DNA of 64,000 bases from Saxidomus purpurata (taxonomy: Eukaryota; Mollusca; Bivalvia; Venerida; Veneridae): positions 34,052,257 through 34,116,256 of the forward strand of contig JAFMSR010000008.1 in the NCBI GenBank assembly GCA_022818135.1, given 5' to 3'. The notes under the pieces were generated by a model that was not told the DNA's origin, searched no databases, and saw only the letters and a program-made list of their open reading frames with translations. Below are positions 10,167 to 20,137 of this stretch, one piece after another. A program made the translations under genes and the position numbers. Positions within the stretch are counted from its first letter, which is position 1. The number at the start of each line of letters is the position of its first letter.

Positions 10167-11610
10167 TTATACCCCCAAAACGAAGTTTAGGGGGGTATAT
10201 AGGAGTCACCCGGTGGTTGGTCGGTCGGGCGGTCTGTTGCATTTTCCTTGTCCGGAGCATAACTTGAAAACTACTAGTTGGAATTCAATACAACTTCATA
10301 CAATGGTCAAGCACATTGAGAGGAAGTGCAGTGCACAAGAACTATAACTCCATCTTGACTAATTACAGAGTTATTGCCCTTTGTTACTTTTCCTTGTCCG
10401 GAGCATAACTTGAAAACTACTAGTTGGATTTCAATACAACTTCATACAATGGTCAAGCACATTGAGAGGAAGTGCAGTGCACAAGAACTATAACTCCATC
10501 TTGACTAATTACAGAGTTATTGTCCTTTGTTACTTTTCCTTGTCCGGAGCATAACTTGAAAACTACTGGTTGGAATTCAATACAACTTCATACAATGGTC
10601 AAGCACATTGAGAGGAAGTGCAGTGCACAAGAACCATAACTCCATCTTGACTAATTACAGAGTTATTGCCCTTTGTTACTTTTCCTTGTCCAGAGCATAA
10701 CTTGAAATCTACTAGTTGGAATTCAATACAACTTCATACAATGATCAAGCACATTGAGAGGAAGTGCAGTGTACAAGAACTATAACTCTATCTTGAGTAT
10801 TTACTGAGTTATTGCCCTTTGTTAGTTTTCCTTGTCCGAAGCATAACTTGAAAACTACAAGTTGGAATTCAATACAACTTCATACAATGGTCAAGCACAT
10901 TGAGAGGAAGTGCAGTGCACAGGAACCATAACTCCATCTTGACTAATTACAGAGTTATTGCCCTTTGTTACTTTTCCTTGCCGGAGCATAACTTGAAAAC
11001 TACTAGTTGGCATTCAATACAACTTCATACAATGATCAAGCACACTCAGAGGAAGTGCAGTGTACAAGAACTATAACTCTATCTTGAGTATTTACTGAGT
11101 TATTACCCTTTGTTACTTTTCCTTGTCCGAAGCATAACTTGAAAACTACTGGTTGGAATTCAGTACAACCTCATACAGTGGTCAAGTACATTTAGAGGAA
11201 GTGCAGTGCACAGGAACCATAACTCCATCTTGACTCATTACAGAGTTATTAACCTTTGTTACTTTTCCTTGTCCGGAGCATAACTTAAAAACTTCTGGTT
11301 GGAATTCAATACAACTTCATACAATGGTCAAGCACAGTGAGAGGGAGTGCAGTGCACAGGAACCATAACTCCATCTTGACTAATTACAGAGTTATTGCCC
11401 TTTGTTACTTTTCCCTGTCTGGAGCATTTTTCGAAAACTACAAGTTGGAATTCAATACAACTTCATACAATGGTCAAGCACAATGAGAGGAACTGCTAAG
11501 AACAATATCTCTTTTTAGTGTGTTTGCAAGGTATTATGTTACTACGAACTTCTTCAGTTTATAAAGCAATCCTTTTTGGGGGTATTAATCACATTTAGTG
11601 ATAGCTCTAG
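10167..11610 (+). mobile_element. Element E3: sister copy of E2 with expanded core
   Basis: Same 5' module, P core and 3' module as E2 (hairpin ATCAC-ATTTA-GTGAT, CTAG at 11607-11610, then TTT). The core has about eight full units against six in E2. The (GGTC)n tract is cut to about three units (10214-10235) against about fourteen. Unit subtypes occur in corresponding order at both ends, so the extra units look like internal tandem gain or loss. Non-coding. Confidence 0.8.
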
Positions 11611-12002
11611 TTTACATTGTTTTTATGACTTTTCTGAAAGGTGGCTGGGGCATATAGTGATCACATGACTTCAATGTTGTCGTTAGGGGTACATGTATTA
11701 AATAATTAGGTTAGATAACACATGACTGCATTTGTTATAAATTATGGCCCTTGTAAAACTTAGAAATTTTGGTAAAAGTGTCATATGCAAGGTACTATAA
11801 TACACATTTTTCAGTAACCACTTATGGGATTGATTTGAAACTTCATTATTGCTATCAGGGGTGTCTGATATTCAAGTAAGATAACTCCTGTGTGGATTTA
11901 ATTAAAATTATGGTCCTTGTTTGACTTAGAAAATCTTGTTAAAGTCCCAGAATCACAATTATAAGTAGCTCTTACTTTACCAAGAAAGGTGTCTTACCGG
12001 CG
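11611..12002 (+). repeat. Degenerate ~166-bp repeat, two units, cut by the gap
   Basis: ATAACACATGACTGCATTT (11715) and ATAACTCCTGTGTGGATTT (11881) begin related units that continue into AAATTATGG.CCTTG and ACTTAGAAA. The second unit runs into the assembly gap. It is probably the core of another old element. Confidence 0.55.
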
Positions 12003-12502
12003 NNNNNNNNNNNNNNNNNNNNNNNNNNNNNNNNNNNNNNNNNNNNNNNNNNNNNNNNNNNNNNNNNNNNNNNNNNNNNNNNNNNNNNNNNNNNNNNNNN
12101 NNNNNNNNNNNNNNNNNNNNNNNNNNNNNNNNNNNNNNNNNNNNNNNNNNNNNNNNNNNNNNNNNNNNNNNNNNNNNNNNNNNNNNNNNNNNNNNNNNNN
12201 NNNNNNNNNNNNNNNNNNNNNNNNNNNNNNNNNNNNNNNNNNNNNNNNNNNNNNNNNNNNNNNNNNNNNNNNNNNNNNNNNNNNNNNNNNNNNNNNNNNN
12301 NNNNNNNNNNNNNNNNNNNNNNNNNNNNNNNNNNNNNNNNNNNNNNNNNNNNNNNNNNNNNNNNNNNNNNNNNNNNNNNNNNNNNNNNNNNNNNNNNNNN
12401 NNNNNNNNNNNNNNNNNNNNNNNNNNNNNNNNNNNNNNNNNNNNNNNNNNNNNNNNNNNNNNNNNNNNNNNNNNNNNNNNNNNNNNNNNNNNNNNNNNNN
12501 NN
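12003..12502. other. Assembly gap, exactly 500 N
   Basis: The round length suggests a placeholder from scaffolding and not a measured distance. Order and orientation across 12003-12502 rest on the assembly alone. Confidence 0.95.
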
Positions 12503-12529
12503 GATTGCAGAAAGGTATATAGCTTACGG

Positions 12530-12678
12530 ACTGCATTACACATTTTTTTCTGTTTTAGAAATTAATGCGCTGTTAGCTGATTACGGAAGATAATCATATG
12601 CATAACACAGAAAAGTACGAATATTTACGGAAATTTACGGAAACGTACGGAGCTCGATATAAGAGTTTGTAGTTTGAT
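12530..12678 (-). repeat. Dispersed repeat, module X (inverted copy at 60107-60232)
   Basis: The reverse complement matches 60107-60232 over about 125 bp: shared TATATCGAGCTCCGTAC, GTACTTTTC and ATATGCATATGATTATCTTC. Repeated TTTACGGAAA motifs sit inside. See also module Y at 13372-13490. Confidence 0.75.
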
Positions 12679-12844
12679 TTTCAAATTTCCGATGTTATTT
12701 CATTGACAACTTTGTTATTTACGAAGATTACATATATATTTACCTAAAAATAAGTTTCTCTAAAAAAAAAAGATATAATTTACGTACATTCCCGAGAAGG
12801 AACTCACGTGATCAAATTCACCCGCCATTTATCGAGGACGCTGC

Positions 12845-12887
12845 ATGTCAAGGCCCAGTGAACGGTTTCACCGATTACAACTACAAG
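12845..12887 (+). CDS. Possible first coding exon, unidentified
   Basis: ATG at 12845 opens MSRPSERFHRLQLQ plus one base, followed by a GTAACC donor (CAAG|GTAACC), phase 1. A CACGTG E-box lies about 40 bp upstream and the local sequence is less A/T-rich than its surroundings. The frame is short, resembles nothing known to me, and the donor is not consensus. It may be chance. Confidence 0.2.
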
Positions 12888-13199
12888 GTAACCCAGAATC
12901 ATTTTTGATTTTCTCTGTTATACACATTGTACAGTACTGTATTTATATTTCATTGCTGGTATTGCTTTGTTTATTTCTGTTTCAAGGTCTTGTCCTTGGT
13001 ACACAATAATTTTCGATCCACATCATCAGATCATATCGCTTGAAGTTGTACAAAGCGCAGATCGAATTATTTTTATTGGTTTAAACAATTTATAATGTTG
13101 ACTATGTGATTATTTTTCATTTAACGTACGTTTTGTAATAAAACAAACTTCCCTGCCACCCATATATTTGTGAATCATTCATTCTGTATCATATATTGA

Positions 13200-13490
13200 A
13201 TTTCGTCCTCTGCACATTTCGACCCGCGCTTTAGGTAAGGTTCAGCGCAAAACACGTAATTCAAAAGTTGTTTTTCGGGGAGTTAACCTATAGCCCCCAG
13301 GCTTTCAGCGCTCACAGCGCTTTGATTATTACTCGTTATTACTATTATTCGTGAATGTACATTCAAACAACAGCTTAATCTGCTCTATCTTGTACTACTT
13401 TCCCATAGCGCAGTTTTACAGTTGTTATCAGCACATAAACAGTTAAAATGTCGACGGTTTTTGAAATGCAGCTTGCTAACTAGTAACTAT
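13200..13490 (+). repeat. Dispersed repeat, including module Y
   Basis: The segment around TTCAGCGCTCACAGCGCTTT (about 13303-13322) matches the reverse complement of about 59150-59180. 13372-13490 matches 60305-60425 directly (CTTTCCCATAGCGCAGTTTT, ACAGTTGTTATCA). Module X, its neighbour at 60 kb, is inverted here, so X and Y have been rearranged between the two loci. Confidence 0.7.
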
Positions 13491-13559
13491 GGCATATTTG
13501 ATATACGTAAAATTGGCATTGTGTTATATTTAAAAAGGGATCTTTTGTCACAAAGGTAA

Positions 13560-14515
13560 TTAAATCATTTATCCATGTTTCAAGAGTGAGACGGGAAAAT
13601 TTTGACGATAGGGCATACTTAGAATATGCTTGGAGAGGATCTGTATACAATGCCTCATACCGAATATCTTAGAGCTAGACTTTGCAATTACGGAGAAGAG
13701 TCACAAGTTTTCTTAAATAAGTCGACATAAAATAATGATCATCCGGGTTATGGCTAATATTGACCACAGGCGCATAATGTGAACACTGGTTGTAGACTAC
13801 GACTAGGTGATGCTACATTCCAACTCTAAGCTCTTGGCTTAATAGTTTTGGACCTAATTCTGCAAGTCAAATAAACTAAGTTGATAATTGGGCGGGACCA
13901 ATTTTAACTCAAGTGGCATAATTTGAACAATCTTTGAAGGAGATAACTAGGTAATGCTACACACCTACTATTCAATCTCTGAATTATATTGTTTATGAGA
14001 AGATTTTAAAAATATTTCCTTATATAAGTTTATGTAAACAATTGATCAAAGGGTAAATGGAACTCGATGGGTGTTCAGTACAACACTTGTGCCGCCCTCT
14101 TACAGTACAAAAATGGCATATCTCTGTCAAATATGACCTTGACCTACCAAATTCGGCGGCATCACGACCCTTTTGTAATAAGCAATGTCATTTGTAAATT
14201 TGATGGAGAAATCTTGAAAAAAATGGCAACGTTAGAGCCACCGTTAAGTTTTCGTGACAAAATCTAAATACAAAGAGGGGCAAAACTCTGTCAAAAATGT
14301 CCTTGACCTAAAACCTTTGGCGGCATCGCGACCCTTTTGTTATAAGCAATAAAATTTGAAAGTTTGATGCAGAAATCTTTAGAAATGGCAGTTATAGCCA
14401 ACGTGAAGTTTTTGTGACGGACGGACGGATGGACGGACAGACGGACAAAGGGCGACACAAAAATTACAACAGCGATAATGCTTTACTACAGATTGTAAGC
14501 ACAAGCCAACTTATG
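13560..14515 (+). repeat. Dispersed repeat relic with two ~164-bp units and (GGAC)n
   Basis: Phrases such as GGGCGGGACCAATTTTAACT and AGGTGATGCTACA recur in reverse orientation at 55905-56400. Two tandem units are marked by GGCGGCATCRCGACCCTTTT at 14155 and 14319. They end at a (GGAC)n tract (about 14415-14450). An open frame across 14067-14267 belongs to this repeat and is not a gene. Confidence 0.65.
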
Positions 14516-15012
14516 GCTGGAACATTGGTAGTTAAAATATATTAAAATACAATGAGTCATATGGCAGATTTAGACCCATCAAATATTTTATATGAAAAAC
14601 CGGTATCGCATTTTACTACCGGCCACCGAGTAGAAGAAAAACCAAAAACAATCAATCGCACTTAACGACATTTTCTCTTGAACCATTCGATGAAAGTTGA
14701 TGAAAATTGACATGGAATTTGAACAGACGTCCCGGGGGACCACTACACAACACATAAAACCAATTACCTAATCTTAAGACCTTTTGTTTATTTACAAAGA
14801 AAATGTTTGTTTTTTCTTAAACATGTCCTTGTAAAACAAAGTGACCTCAAAACTCTTTAAAATTTATTTTAAAACACATTTTGTTGTCTATGGAAACCAA
14901 ATGACATTCTTTTTAATCTTCTAATGTGAAGAGGATGACTGCCGATGCATTCTCATGTTCACAAATACTTTATTAAGACTTTCACTTTGATTATTTGATA
15001 GGTAATGGTAAT
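14516..15012. other. Sequence with no recognised feature
   Basis: Moderately A/T-rich; no exon or repeat supported. Confidence 0.45.
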
Positions 15013-15223
15013 ACGCCAGAACGACAAACAAGCGTGCCGATATGACAAATAAGGTAGTTATCGTACTGGCGAGTCGCCAAAAAGACAAATGTGAATTCGG
15101 CGTGATGGCGTGTCAGCGGGGCGCCAACACGTCAGAACGACAAATTCTTGATTCGGCGTGTTGGCGTCCTCGTTAACACGACAAATTTGTCGTATCGGCG
15201 CGCTTTATTTGTCGTTCTGGCGT
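15013..15223. mobile_element. GC-rich element with ~38-bp terminal inverted repeats and inner palindrome
   Basis: The left arm 15013-15050 begins ACGCCAGAACGACAAA and is the inverse of the right arm 15185-15223 ending TTTGTCGTTCTGGCGT; GTGCCGATATGACAAAT pairs with ATTTGTCGTATCGGCGC. Inside, CGCCAACACG (15122-15131) and CGTGTTGGCG (15157-15166) form a second stem. A further CGCCAACACACCAGAACGA follows at about 15241. Much richer in CpG than its surroundings. No coding capacity; probably a MITE or foldback element. Confidence 0.65.
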
Positions 15224-15384
15224 GTTGCCGCCTTCAGACGCGCCAACACACCAGAACGAAATTGCAGGAATCAGCCACCATAGTTAGTTGATATAATGTG
15301 GTACTTTTAATAAACCAAAATCAACAGTTTGAACTTATATTATGTTCATTGTCCAGTAAAATGATATCAGGCATGACAAACTAC

Positions 15385-15790
15385 CAAAGCTGAAATCGTG
15401 AATTAAAATCCTAAATTCGTAAAGTTGAATTCGTGAATTCATGAATTTGAAATTCTGATCTCAAATCGTGAATTCGTGAAGTTGAAATCGTGAATTCAAA
15501 TTTGGAATTCGTGAAGTTGAAAAAGTAGATTCAAATTGTAATATCACGAAGTTTAATTTTTTATTCAAATTCAGAATTCGTGAAGTTATTATCGTAAATT
15601 ATAGTAGTGAAGTAGAAATCGTGAAGTCATATCGTGAATTGAAATTGAAATCGAGAATTCAAATCGTGAATTCGTCAAGTTGAAATCGGGAATTTAAATC
15701 GTGCATTCGTGAGGTTGAAATCTTAATTTCATAAAGTTGAAATCATAAAATCTGGAAGTTTACAGTCATGAAATCATTTAAGTGTTATTA
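15385..15790. repeat. Degenerate ~22-bp tandem repeat (GAATTCGTGAAGTTGAAATC)
   Basis: Short units built from GAATTCGTGAAGTTG and AAATCGTG recur with many substitutions and phase slips. EcoRI-like GAATTC recurs in many units. Probably an old minisatellite. Confidence 0.75.
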
Positions 15791-17200
15791 TCCCACCGGT
15801 GTTTTTAGACATTCATGAAGTTGTATGTTTTCTAGTATGTTTGCTTTTGATATTATAACTACATGTAAATGTATTGAGGTATATCCAGCAGTGGGCAGTT
15901 AAGACCGATTTAATATTTTATATAGGTGTTTTGGCAGCAATTCAATTTAAAAGAATCTTGAGATAAAGGAAACTGACAGGAAATTTGGGTAGTTGAATTA
16001 AAACCACCAGTGTTGGTAAATAATGATACTTGACATGACAAGAAAAACGTGCAAGAATGGAAAGTCGCAAACAACTCAGTTTTTTGTTTTTTTAACCGTT
16101 GCAACGTAGAAAAACAATTCTGCTAAGATACTTTATGCTTAGAGTGAGCTTTGGGAAGTTCCCCTCCCCCTCCGAATTACTAATACATCGTGTAACTGTC
16201 AGTTTCAAGGTTGTAACCTCGGATCAACCGATTACTTATATGTACTTTAAGGCTTGTCTTCATTCTTGTGTATATGCTGTCAGTGTGTATGTGTTGTCAT
16301 TGTGTATGTGTTGTCATTGTGTATGTGTTGTTATTGTGTATGGGTTGTCATTTACATTTACAAAGGCGGGGAATTCACTTTATGTTTGTAAGTCTGGTTG
16401 ATTGTGAGTTCTGGTATTACTTTTATCTTGTTTCTAAAAATGGCAAAACAGGCTGCATATAAGATCATTTATATAGATGACACAACTTGCCCACAAAACA
16501 CCCCTGAACCGTGTTACTTCTTGAAATATCCACAATTTTATTTGTAGGGAAATGTTTCGTCCCCTTAATGTTTGAAAGATACTACCTTATAATTACAACC
16601 AAAGTTATTTTTTCTAAAAGTAAAAGTACATGCACACAAATATGAAAACCATGAGTCAACGATAACAAGAAAGTGCATTGATTTTTCTGACAGACACTCC
16701 TTGACAGATATTTATATCAAAAAAAGGAATGTTATTCGAAACATCGTAACCGTTGTATACATAGGCATGTTTTAAATAAATTTTTTCTCGGTTTAATTTG
16801 CAGAAAAAGATGTTTGATTATTTCGAGTGTAAATTGTGTGCTGCATTCTTTTATTTTTATTTGTTTGGTTACTCATTCATTTACTTTGATTTAAAGTTAT
16901 GTAAACAAGCAAGGTGGTGTACTTTAATAAGTAAACAAAAATATGATCATCGTTCAATTCTCCTTAACAACATAGACGGACAGAAATTGTTTTTATTCAA
17001 ATTTTGTGTTCTGTCTCCGTTTAACTGGGTTTAATGTGTTGACATGACATGCAGTAGACATAATATTGGAAGGACAGACGTGGTTCCTCAAGCCCTCTAT
17101 GATTGGAAGCACTAATCAGGCGACCGTTCCCCTGTTACTTGTCTCACTCTGATTTTCTATTGTAAATTTAACAATACGGATATGAAAAAAAAGAACTTAC
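15791..17200. other. Intronic or intergenic sequence downstream of the Ly6 exons
   Basis: Lies 3' of the minus-strand Ly6 exons, so the next exon of that gene may be here or further left. No segment with the remaining cysteine pattern and matching phase-1 acceptor was found. A frame at 16,100-16,230 (minus) ending in LRCNG was considered and not accepted. It contains an 18-bp minisatellite at 16266-16352. Confidence 0.4.
16266..16352 (+). repeat. 18-bp minisatellite, about 5 copies
   Basis: TGTGTATGTGTTGTCATT is repeated with few changes. It creates hydrophobic periodic peptides in two frames that should not be read as membrane proteins. Confidence 0.85.
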
Positions 17201-17350
17201 TTAAGTTGTATGTTTCCTGAAATGTACAGAAGCCCGTCTCATTGCACGGGTAACGTCGAGTTGTATCCGGTTTATACATACATTCCACTTTATTCCAAGG
17301 CTTGTCTGTGTTATATATTTTATCATATGAGCACGTGTAGCATAGAAATG
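17201..17350 (-). CDS. Ly6/uPAR three-finger protein, coding exon 2 (cysteine-rich)
   Basis: On the minus strand a pyrimidine-rich tract ending CTCAATTTCAG leads into the exon, which ends in a consensus donor A|GTAAGT at 17200-17195. The 150-nt exon enters and leaves in phase 1. It encodes FLCYTCSYD.., with cysteines at residues 23, 26, 43, 55 and 61 of the spliced product and an N-glycosylation sequon NET at 56. The CYxC opening right after a signal peptide, and the later cysteine spacing, are typical of Ly6/uPAR/three-finger domains: small disulfide-rich modules, secreted or GPI-anchored. The last cysteines (usual CxxxxCN end) and any GPI signal must lie in further exons to the left, not found. 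An in-frame ATG at 17393 could give a shorter leader (MASTFYWVYFISISA), but it overlaps the acceptor tract, so the spliced model is preferred. Confidence 0.75.
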   Translation of the reverse strand, partial: HFYATRAHMIKYITQTSLGIKWNVCINRIQLDVTRAMRRASVHFRKHTT

Positions 17351-17749
17351 CTGAAATTGAGATGAAATAAACCCAGTAAAATGTAGAAGCCATTGCCGGG
17401 TTTTAGACCGGAAGTGGAAGATTTTGTATATAACTGTTATTTTAATGAATTGTGTATTTCATTTGTTAAAACAGTTTCTTACGAACAAGTACCATATCAA
17501 TTGAATTTTTTTTATATTTCGATACAGGATATATATGTTAATTGTCTTTAGAGTTAAAACCCTTAAAATGCCGGAAATGGCAATATATACAATGGATTAA
17601 ATAAAAATGAATTTATCTGGCTTTAAAATAAAGATTTAATTACTAAAATAAACGCGTTTCATACGCGTAGCACAGTTAATTTTAGGAATTAAATCTTATT
17701 TAAAAGCCATATGAAGTCATTTTTATTTAATCATTGTATATAAAGATAC

Positions 17750-17807
17750 CTTCTGTTACTCCAAAGAAATGTGCAAATAATGCTACACTGCATATAATGA
17801 CATTCAT
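17750..17807 (-). CDS. Ly6/uPAR three-finger protein, coding exon 1 (signal peptide)
   Basis: ATG at 17807 (purine at -3) encodes MNVIICSVALFAHFFGVTE plus one base, then a GTATCT donor at 17749-17744. This is a textbook signal peptide: short start, hydrophobic core, small polar residues before the predicted cleavage. Joined in phase 1 to the exon at 17350-17201 it reads ..GVTEAFLCYTC.., so cleavage falls just before the first Ly6 cysteine, as usual in this family. The intron would be 399 bp. The frame stays open upstream of this ATG (to about 17972); those residues are taken as 5' UTR because the signal peptide starts here. Function beyond the family is unknown; such genes are numerous in molluscs. 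Confidence 0.7.
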
Positions 17808-18046
17808 TGCAGCTGAAACAAATGACTTTGTTTTAGGTGTGAAAGTCTCAAATAATTGTATGTATTTCACTACTGAGATAACATTCTCTTTCTCTTTAGA
17901 TGTAGAAACACGTCCTCTTAATAATTCTTTAGTTGTTACACACTTTATCATTTGCGCATTAGGCGGAAACAAAAATTTGCTAATGTGTTTTAATCATGCT
18001 TTCATTAGTTATTCACACTGTATGGCCCACAAGTATATATATTAAA

Positions 18047-18324
18047 AAGGTAAAGGTAAAGGTAAAGTGTTTGTTTATTATAGTGTCACTCCTACTTAAA
18101 GGGCCAGCCATTTCTGTCTTATGAGACACCTTCTTTTTGAGCACATTTACATCCCGAATCCAATCCTTTAAATTCCAGGCACCTGGCAGGTAGGCATCCG
18201 GTAACCATTATTTAACTTGCTGGCGGCTCACCAACCAGCTTTATCAGAACGGACCGCTGCTGGTATTCGAACCTTTGACCTCCCGCTCCCAAGGCGGATG
18301 CCTAAACCACTAGACCATATATAG
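18047..18324 (-). mobile_element. tRNA-derived SINE with (TTTACC)n tail
   Basis: Read on the minus strand, the head contains a Pol III A box TGGTCTAGTGG (18317-18307) and B box GGTTCGAATAC (18273-18263). A ~200-bp body follows, then a TTTACC repeat tail at 18047-18066. Short TATATAT tracts on both sides could be a target-site duplication. The head is tRNA-like but cannot form a mature tRNA. Confidence 0.8.
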
Positions 18325-18519
18325 TTGCACGGAATCTACACGCACAGTAATTTGCCGTTACTTTTAATGCCCCAAAGGGCGGGTGCATGAAGTAATTGAA
18401 TCATGGGTCCGCCTGTCCCCATCCATATACTTTGTCCGAGTAATAACTTTAAAAAGACTTCTTCTTCTATTCATCATAGTACATGCTTGTATTGATAGTG
18501 TGTCTATATAATGTTCTCA

Positions 18520-18520
18520 A

Positions 18521-18560
<40 letters not shown>

Positions 18561-18580
18561 ATTATTATTATTATTATGAT
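18520..18580. repeat. (GAT)n/(TTA)n compound microsatellite
   Basis: About a dozen GAT units followed by about seven ATT units, uninterrupted at the switch. Confidence 0.9.
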
Positions 18581-18649
18581 TCAATTCAGGTAATATTATT
18601 TAAATAACTTTATGCACTCTCGATTCTCGAGTTCTTCACATTAGACTAA

Positions 18650-19130
18650 TAAAGGTAAATGATGGGAAGGAAAACTAGTGTTTTAGAACCATAACTCTAG
18701 CATAAGTATTTTTAAATTTACTCCTTGAGATGGCGGAGTTAAAACATGCCTTCCGTATGTCATCTTGATGAGTTAAACATTGACCAAAATTTCATGAAAA
18801 TATTTCAAGGGATATAGAAGATACAGAGTGGACACAAATAAAATCAATGTCGCGTAAGTGTGAACTTGACTTTGGCCAAGCAGGATTTAGGAATGGGTTC
18901 TACACGTTGTCTTGATGAGATAAATTTGACGAAACTTGCATGAAAATCCTTTAAGGGGTTCAGGAGATATTGAGTGGACACAAAAATTCAATGACATCTA
19001 AGACTGACCTTGAGGTAATGGTGTTGGAACATGGGTTCTGCATTTCGTCTTGATAAGATGAACATTTGACCCGAGTTTCTTAAAAATCCTTTAAGGGGCT
19101 CAAACGACATTGAGCGGACATATTGTAATT
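18650..19130 (+). repeat. Degenerate ~140-147-bp tandem repeat, three units
   Basis: Units are marked by GACCAAAATTTCATGAAAAT (18782), GACGAAACTTGCATGAAAAT (18929) and GACCCGAGTTTCTTAAAAAT (19068), each followed by a GATATYGAGYGGACA phrase. Another core satellite with near-nucleosomal period and no preserved ends. Confidence 0.7.
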
Positions 19131-19756
19131 TGGTGATTGTTAAAAATCTTGATTGTTAACCCTAGTGCGATGTTGAAGACATCCCTCTAGAAATGAGAGT
19201 TACATAAATGCAAACTATATCACAACTTCCTTACCGACTCTCTGACTGGCAACACTACCGACCAGTTATTATCACTTCATTTATTACCCATGTTAATAAG
19301 ATATAAATATCCCAGTCTTTTTGCAATTATAACGTAGAACAGTTTCACTGCATAGAACAGAAACACTTCGGGGGCATATAACAACAACTCTTATTATATT
19401 TCTTGAGGTACATATTCAATGTGTAATAAATGTACTACCCATGTTAATAAGGTAAGATAAAATAAAATAATAATCTTAATAAAGATAATTTTCTACTATA
19501 TCTCAAAACGAACATACGAAACAAAACCTGGGATTCGATCAGTTGCCCCGTGGAGTTCACAGCTGAACCTACCGTCTTTCAGGTATTAAAAGACCAATCT
19601 TGAAAAGTCCAATTGATAATTGTGTTAGTAATATTTTAATCGTTTTAACGACTGTTACAGTAATGCTATAACACAATTCAATATTAAAAGAAAAACTAAA
19701 CAATCAAATAACAAACGAATACAAAAGAACCCTAATGAATTAAACTATAGATTTAT
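19131..19756. other. A/T-rich spacer
   Basis: No supported feature. The left end of MITE copy A is missing at its right border. Confidence 0.45.
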
Positions 19757-20108
19757 GAAACTTTTCCTGCTACCAGTACCAAATAATAACTTTCCAAATA
19801 TTACTTTTCTTATTTTGACTAGGAGAGTCAGTTTAAGAAATAAAATAATGCATGCAAGAGTTGCTTCCCTTCCACTGCCGAAATCTCTATCGGCAGCAAC
19901 ACTAGTAACACAAGGGAGATCGCTGGAAAGAAAGGAATTATTATTTTATCAGTCCAATTCTTTAATTTCTAAAGCACCAAATTCAAATATTAATGCGGCA
20001 TTATCATTAATTTAACACATTTAAATGCACAGCAACCGAAAATTGCTTTTATAAAACTGTCACCAAAAATACACTATGTGCAGTAAGATACGCATAATGT
20101 CACTGTAA
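19757..20108 (+). mobile_element. Family T MITE, truncated copy A
   Basis: Matches the complete copy at 52384-52825 (reverse complement) from CTTTTCCTGCTACCAGTACC to the inner end GCATAATGTCACTGTAAAG, but lacks the ~70-bp outer end. It lies immediately left of the 40-bp satellite and is inverted relative to copy B on the other side. An open frame in it (19755-20015) is repeat-derived. Confidence 0.8.
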
Positions 20109-20137
20109 AGGATTGCGTTTTCCTACAGTATCAATAT

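Noticed and set aside
16100..16230. Minus-strand frame with EVTTLKLTVTRC.. ending LRCNG as the last exon of the Ly6 gene
   Set aside because: The needed phase-1 acceptor is not in register and the pyrimidine tract is weak; the cysteine pattern is incomplete.
16099..16401. Open frames suggesting a membrane protein
   Set aside because: Hydrophobic part is the 18-bp minisatellite; no splice or start support.
17157..17393. Single-exon reading of the Ly6 region from ATG 17393 to the stop at 17157
   Set aside because: It overlaps a clear acceptor tract and reads through a consensus donor into FFFF..; the two-exon model fits better.
17734..18045. 103-codon plus-strand frame
   Set aside because: Antisense shadow of the signal-peptide exon; no domain character.
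18261..18324. Functional tRNA genes (also 41462, 33903, 46252)
   Set aside because: A and B boxes are present but no cloverleaf or acceptor stem closes; all continue into SINE bodies.
19755..20015. 86-codon frame KLFLLPVPNNNFPNITF.. and its relative at 42569
   Set aside because: Same peptide appears because both are copies of the family T MITE; the sequence is non-coding in full-length copies.
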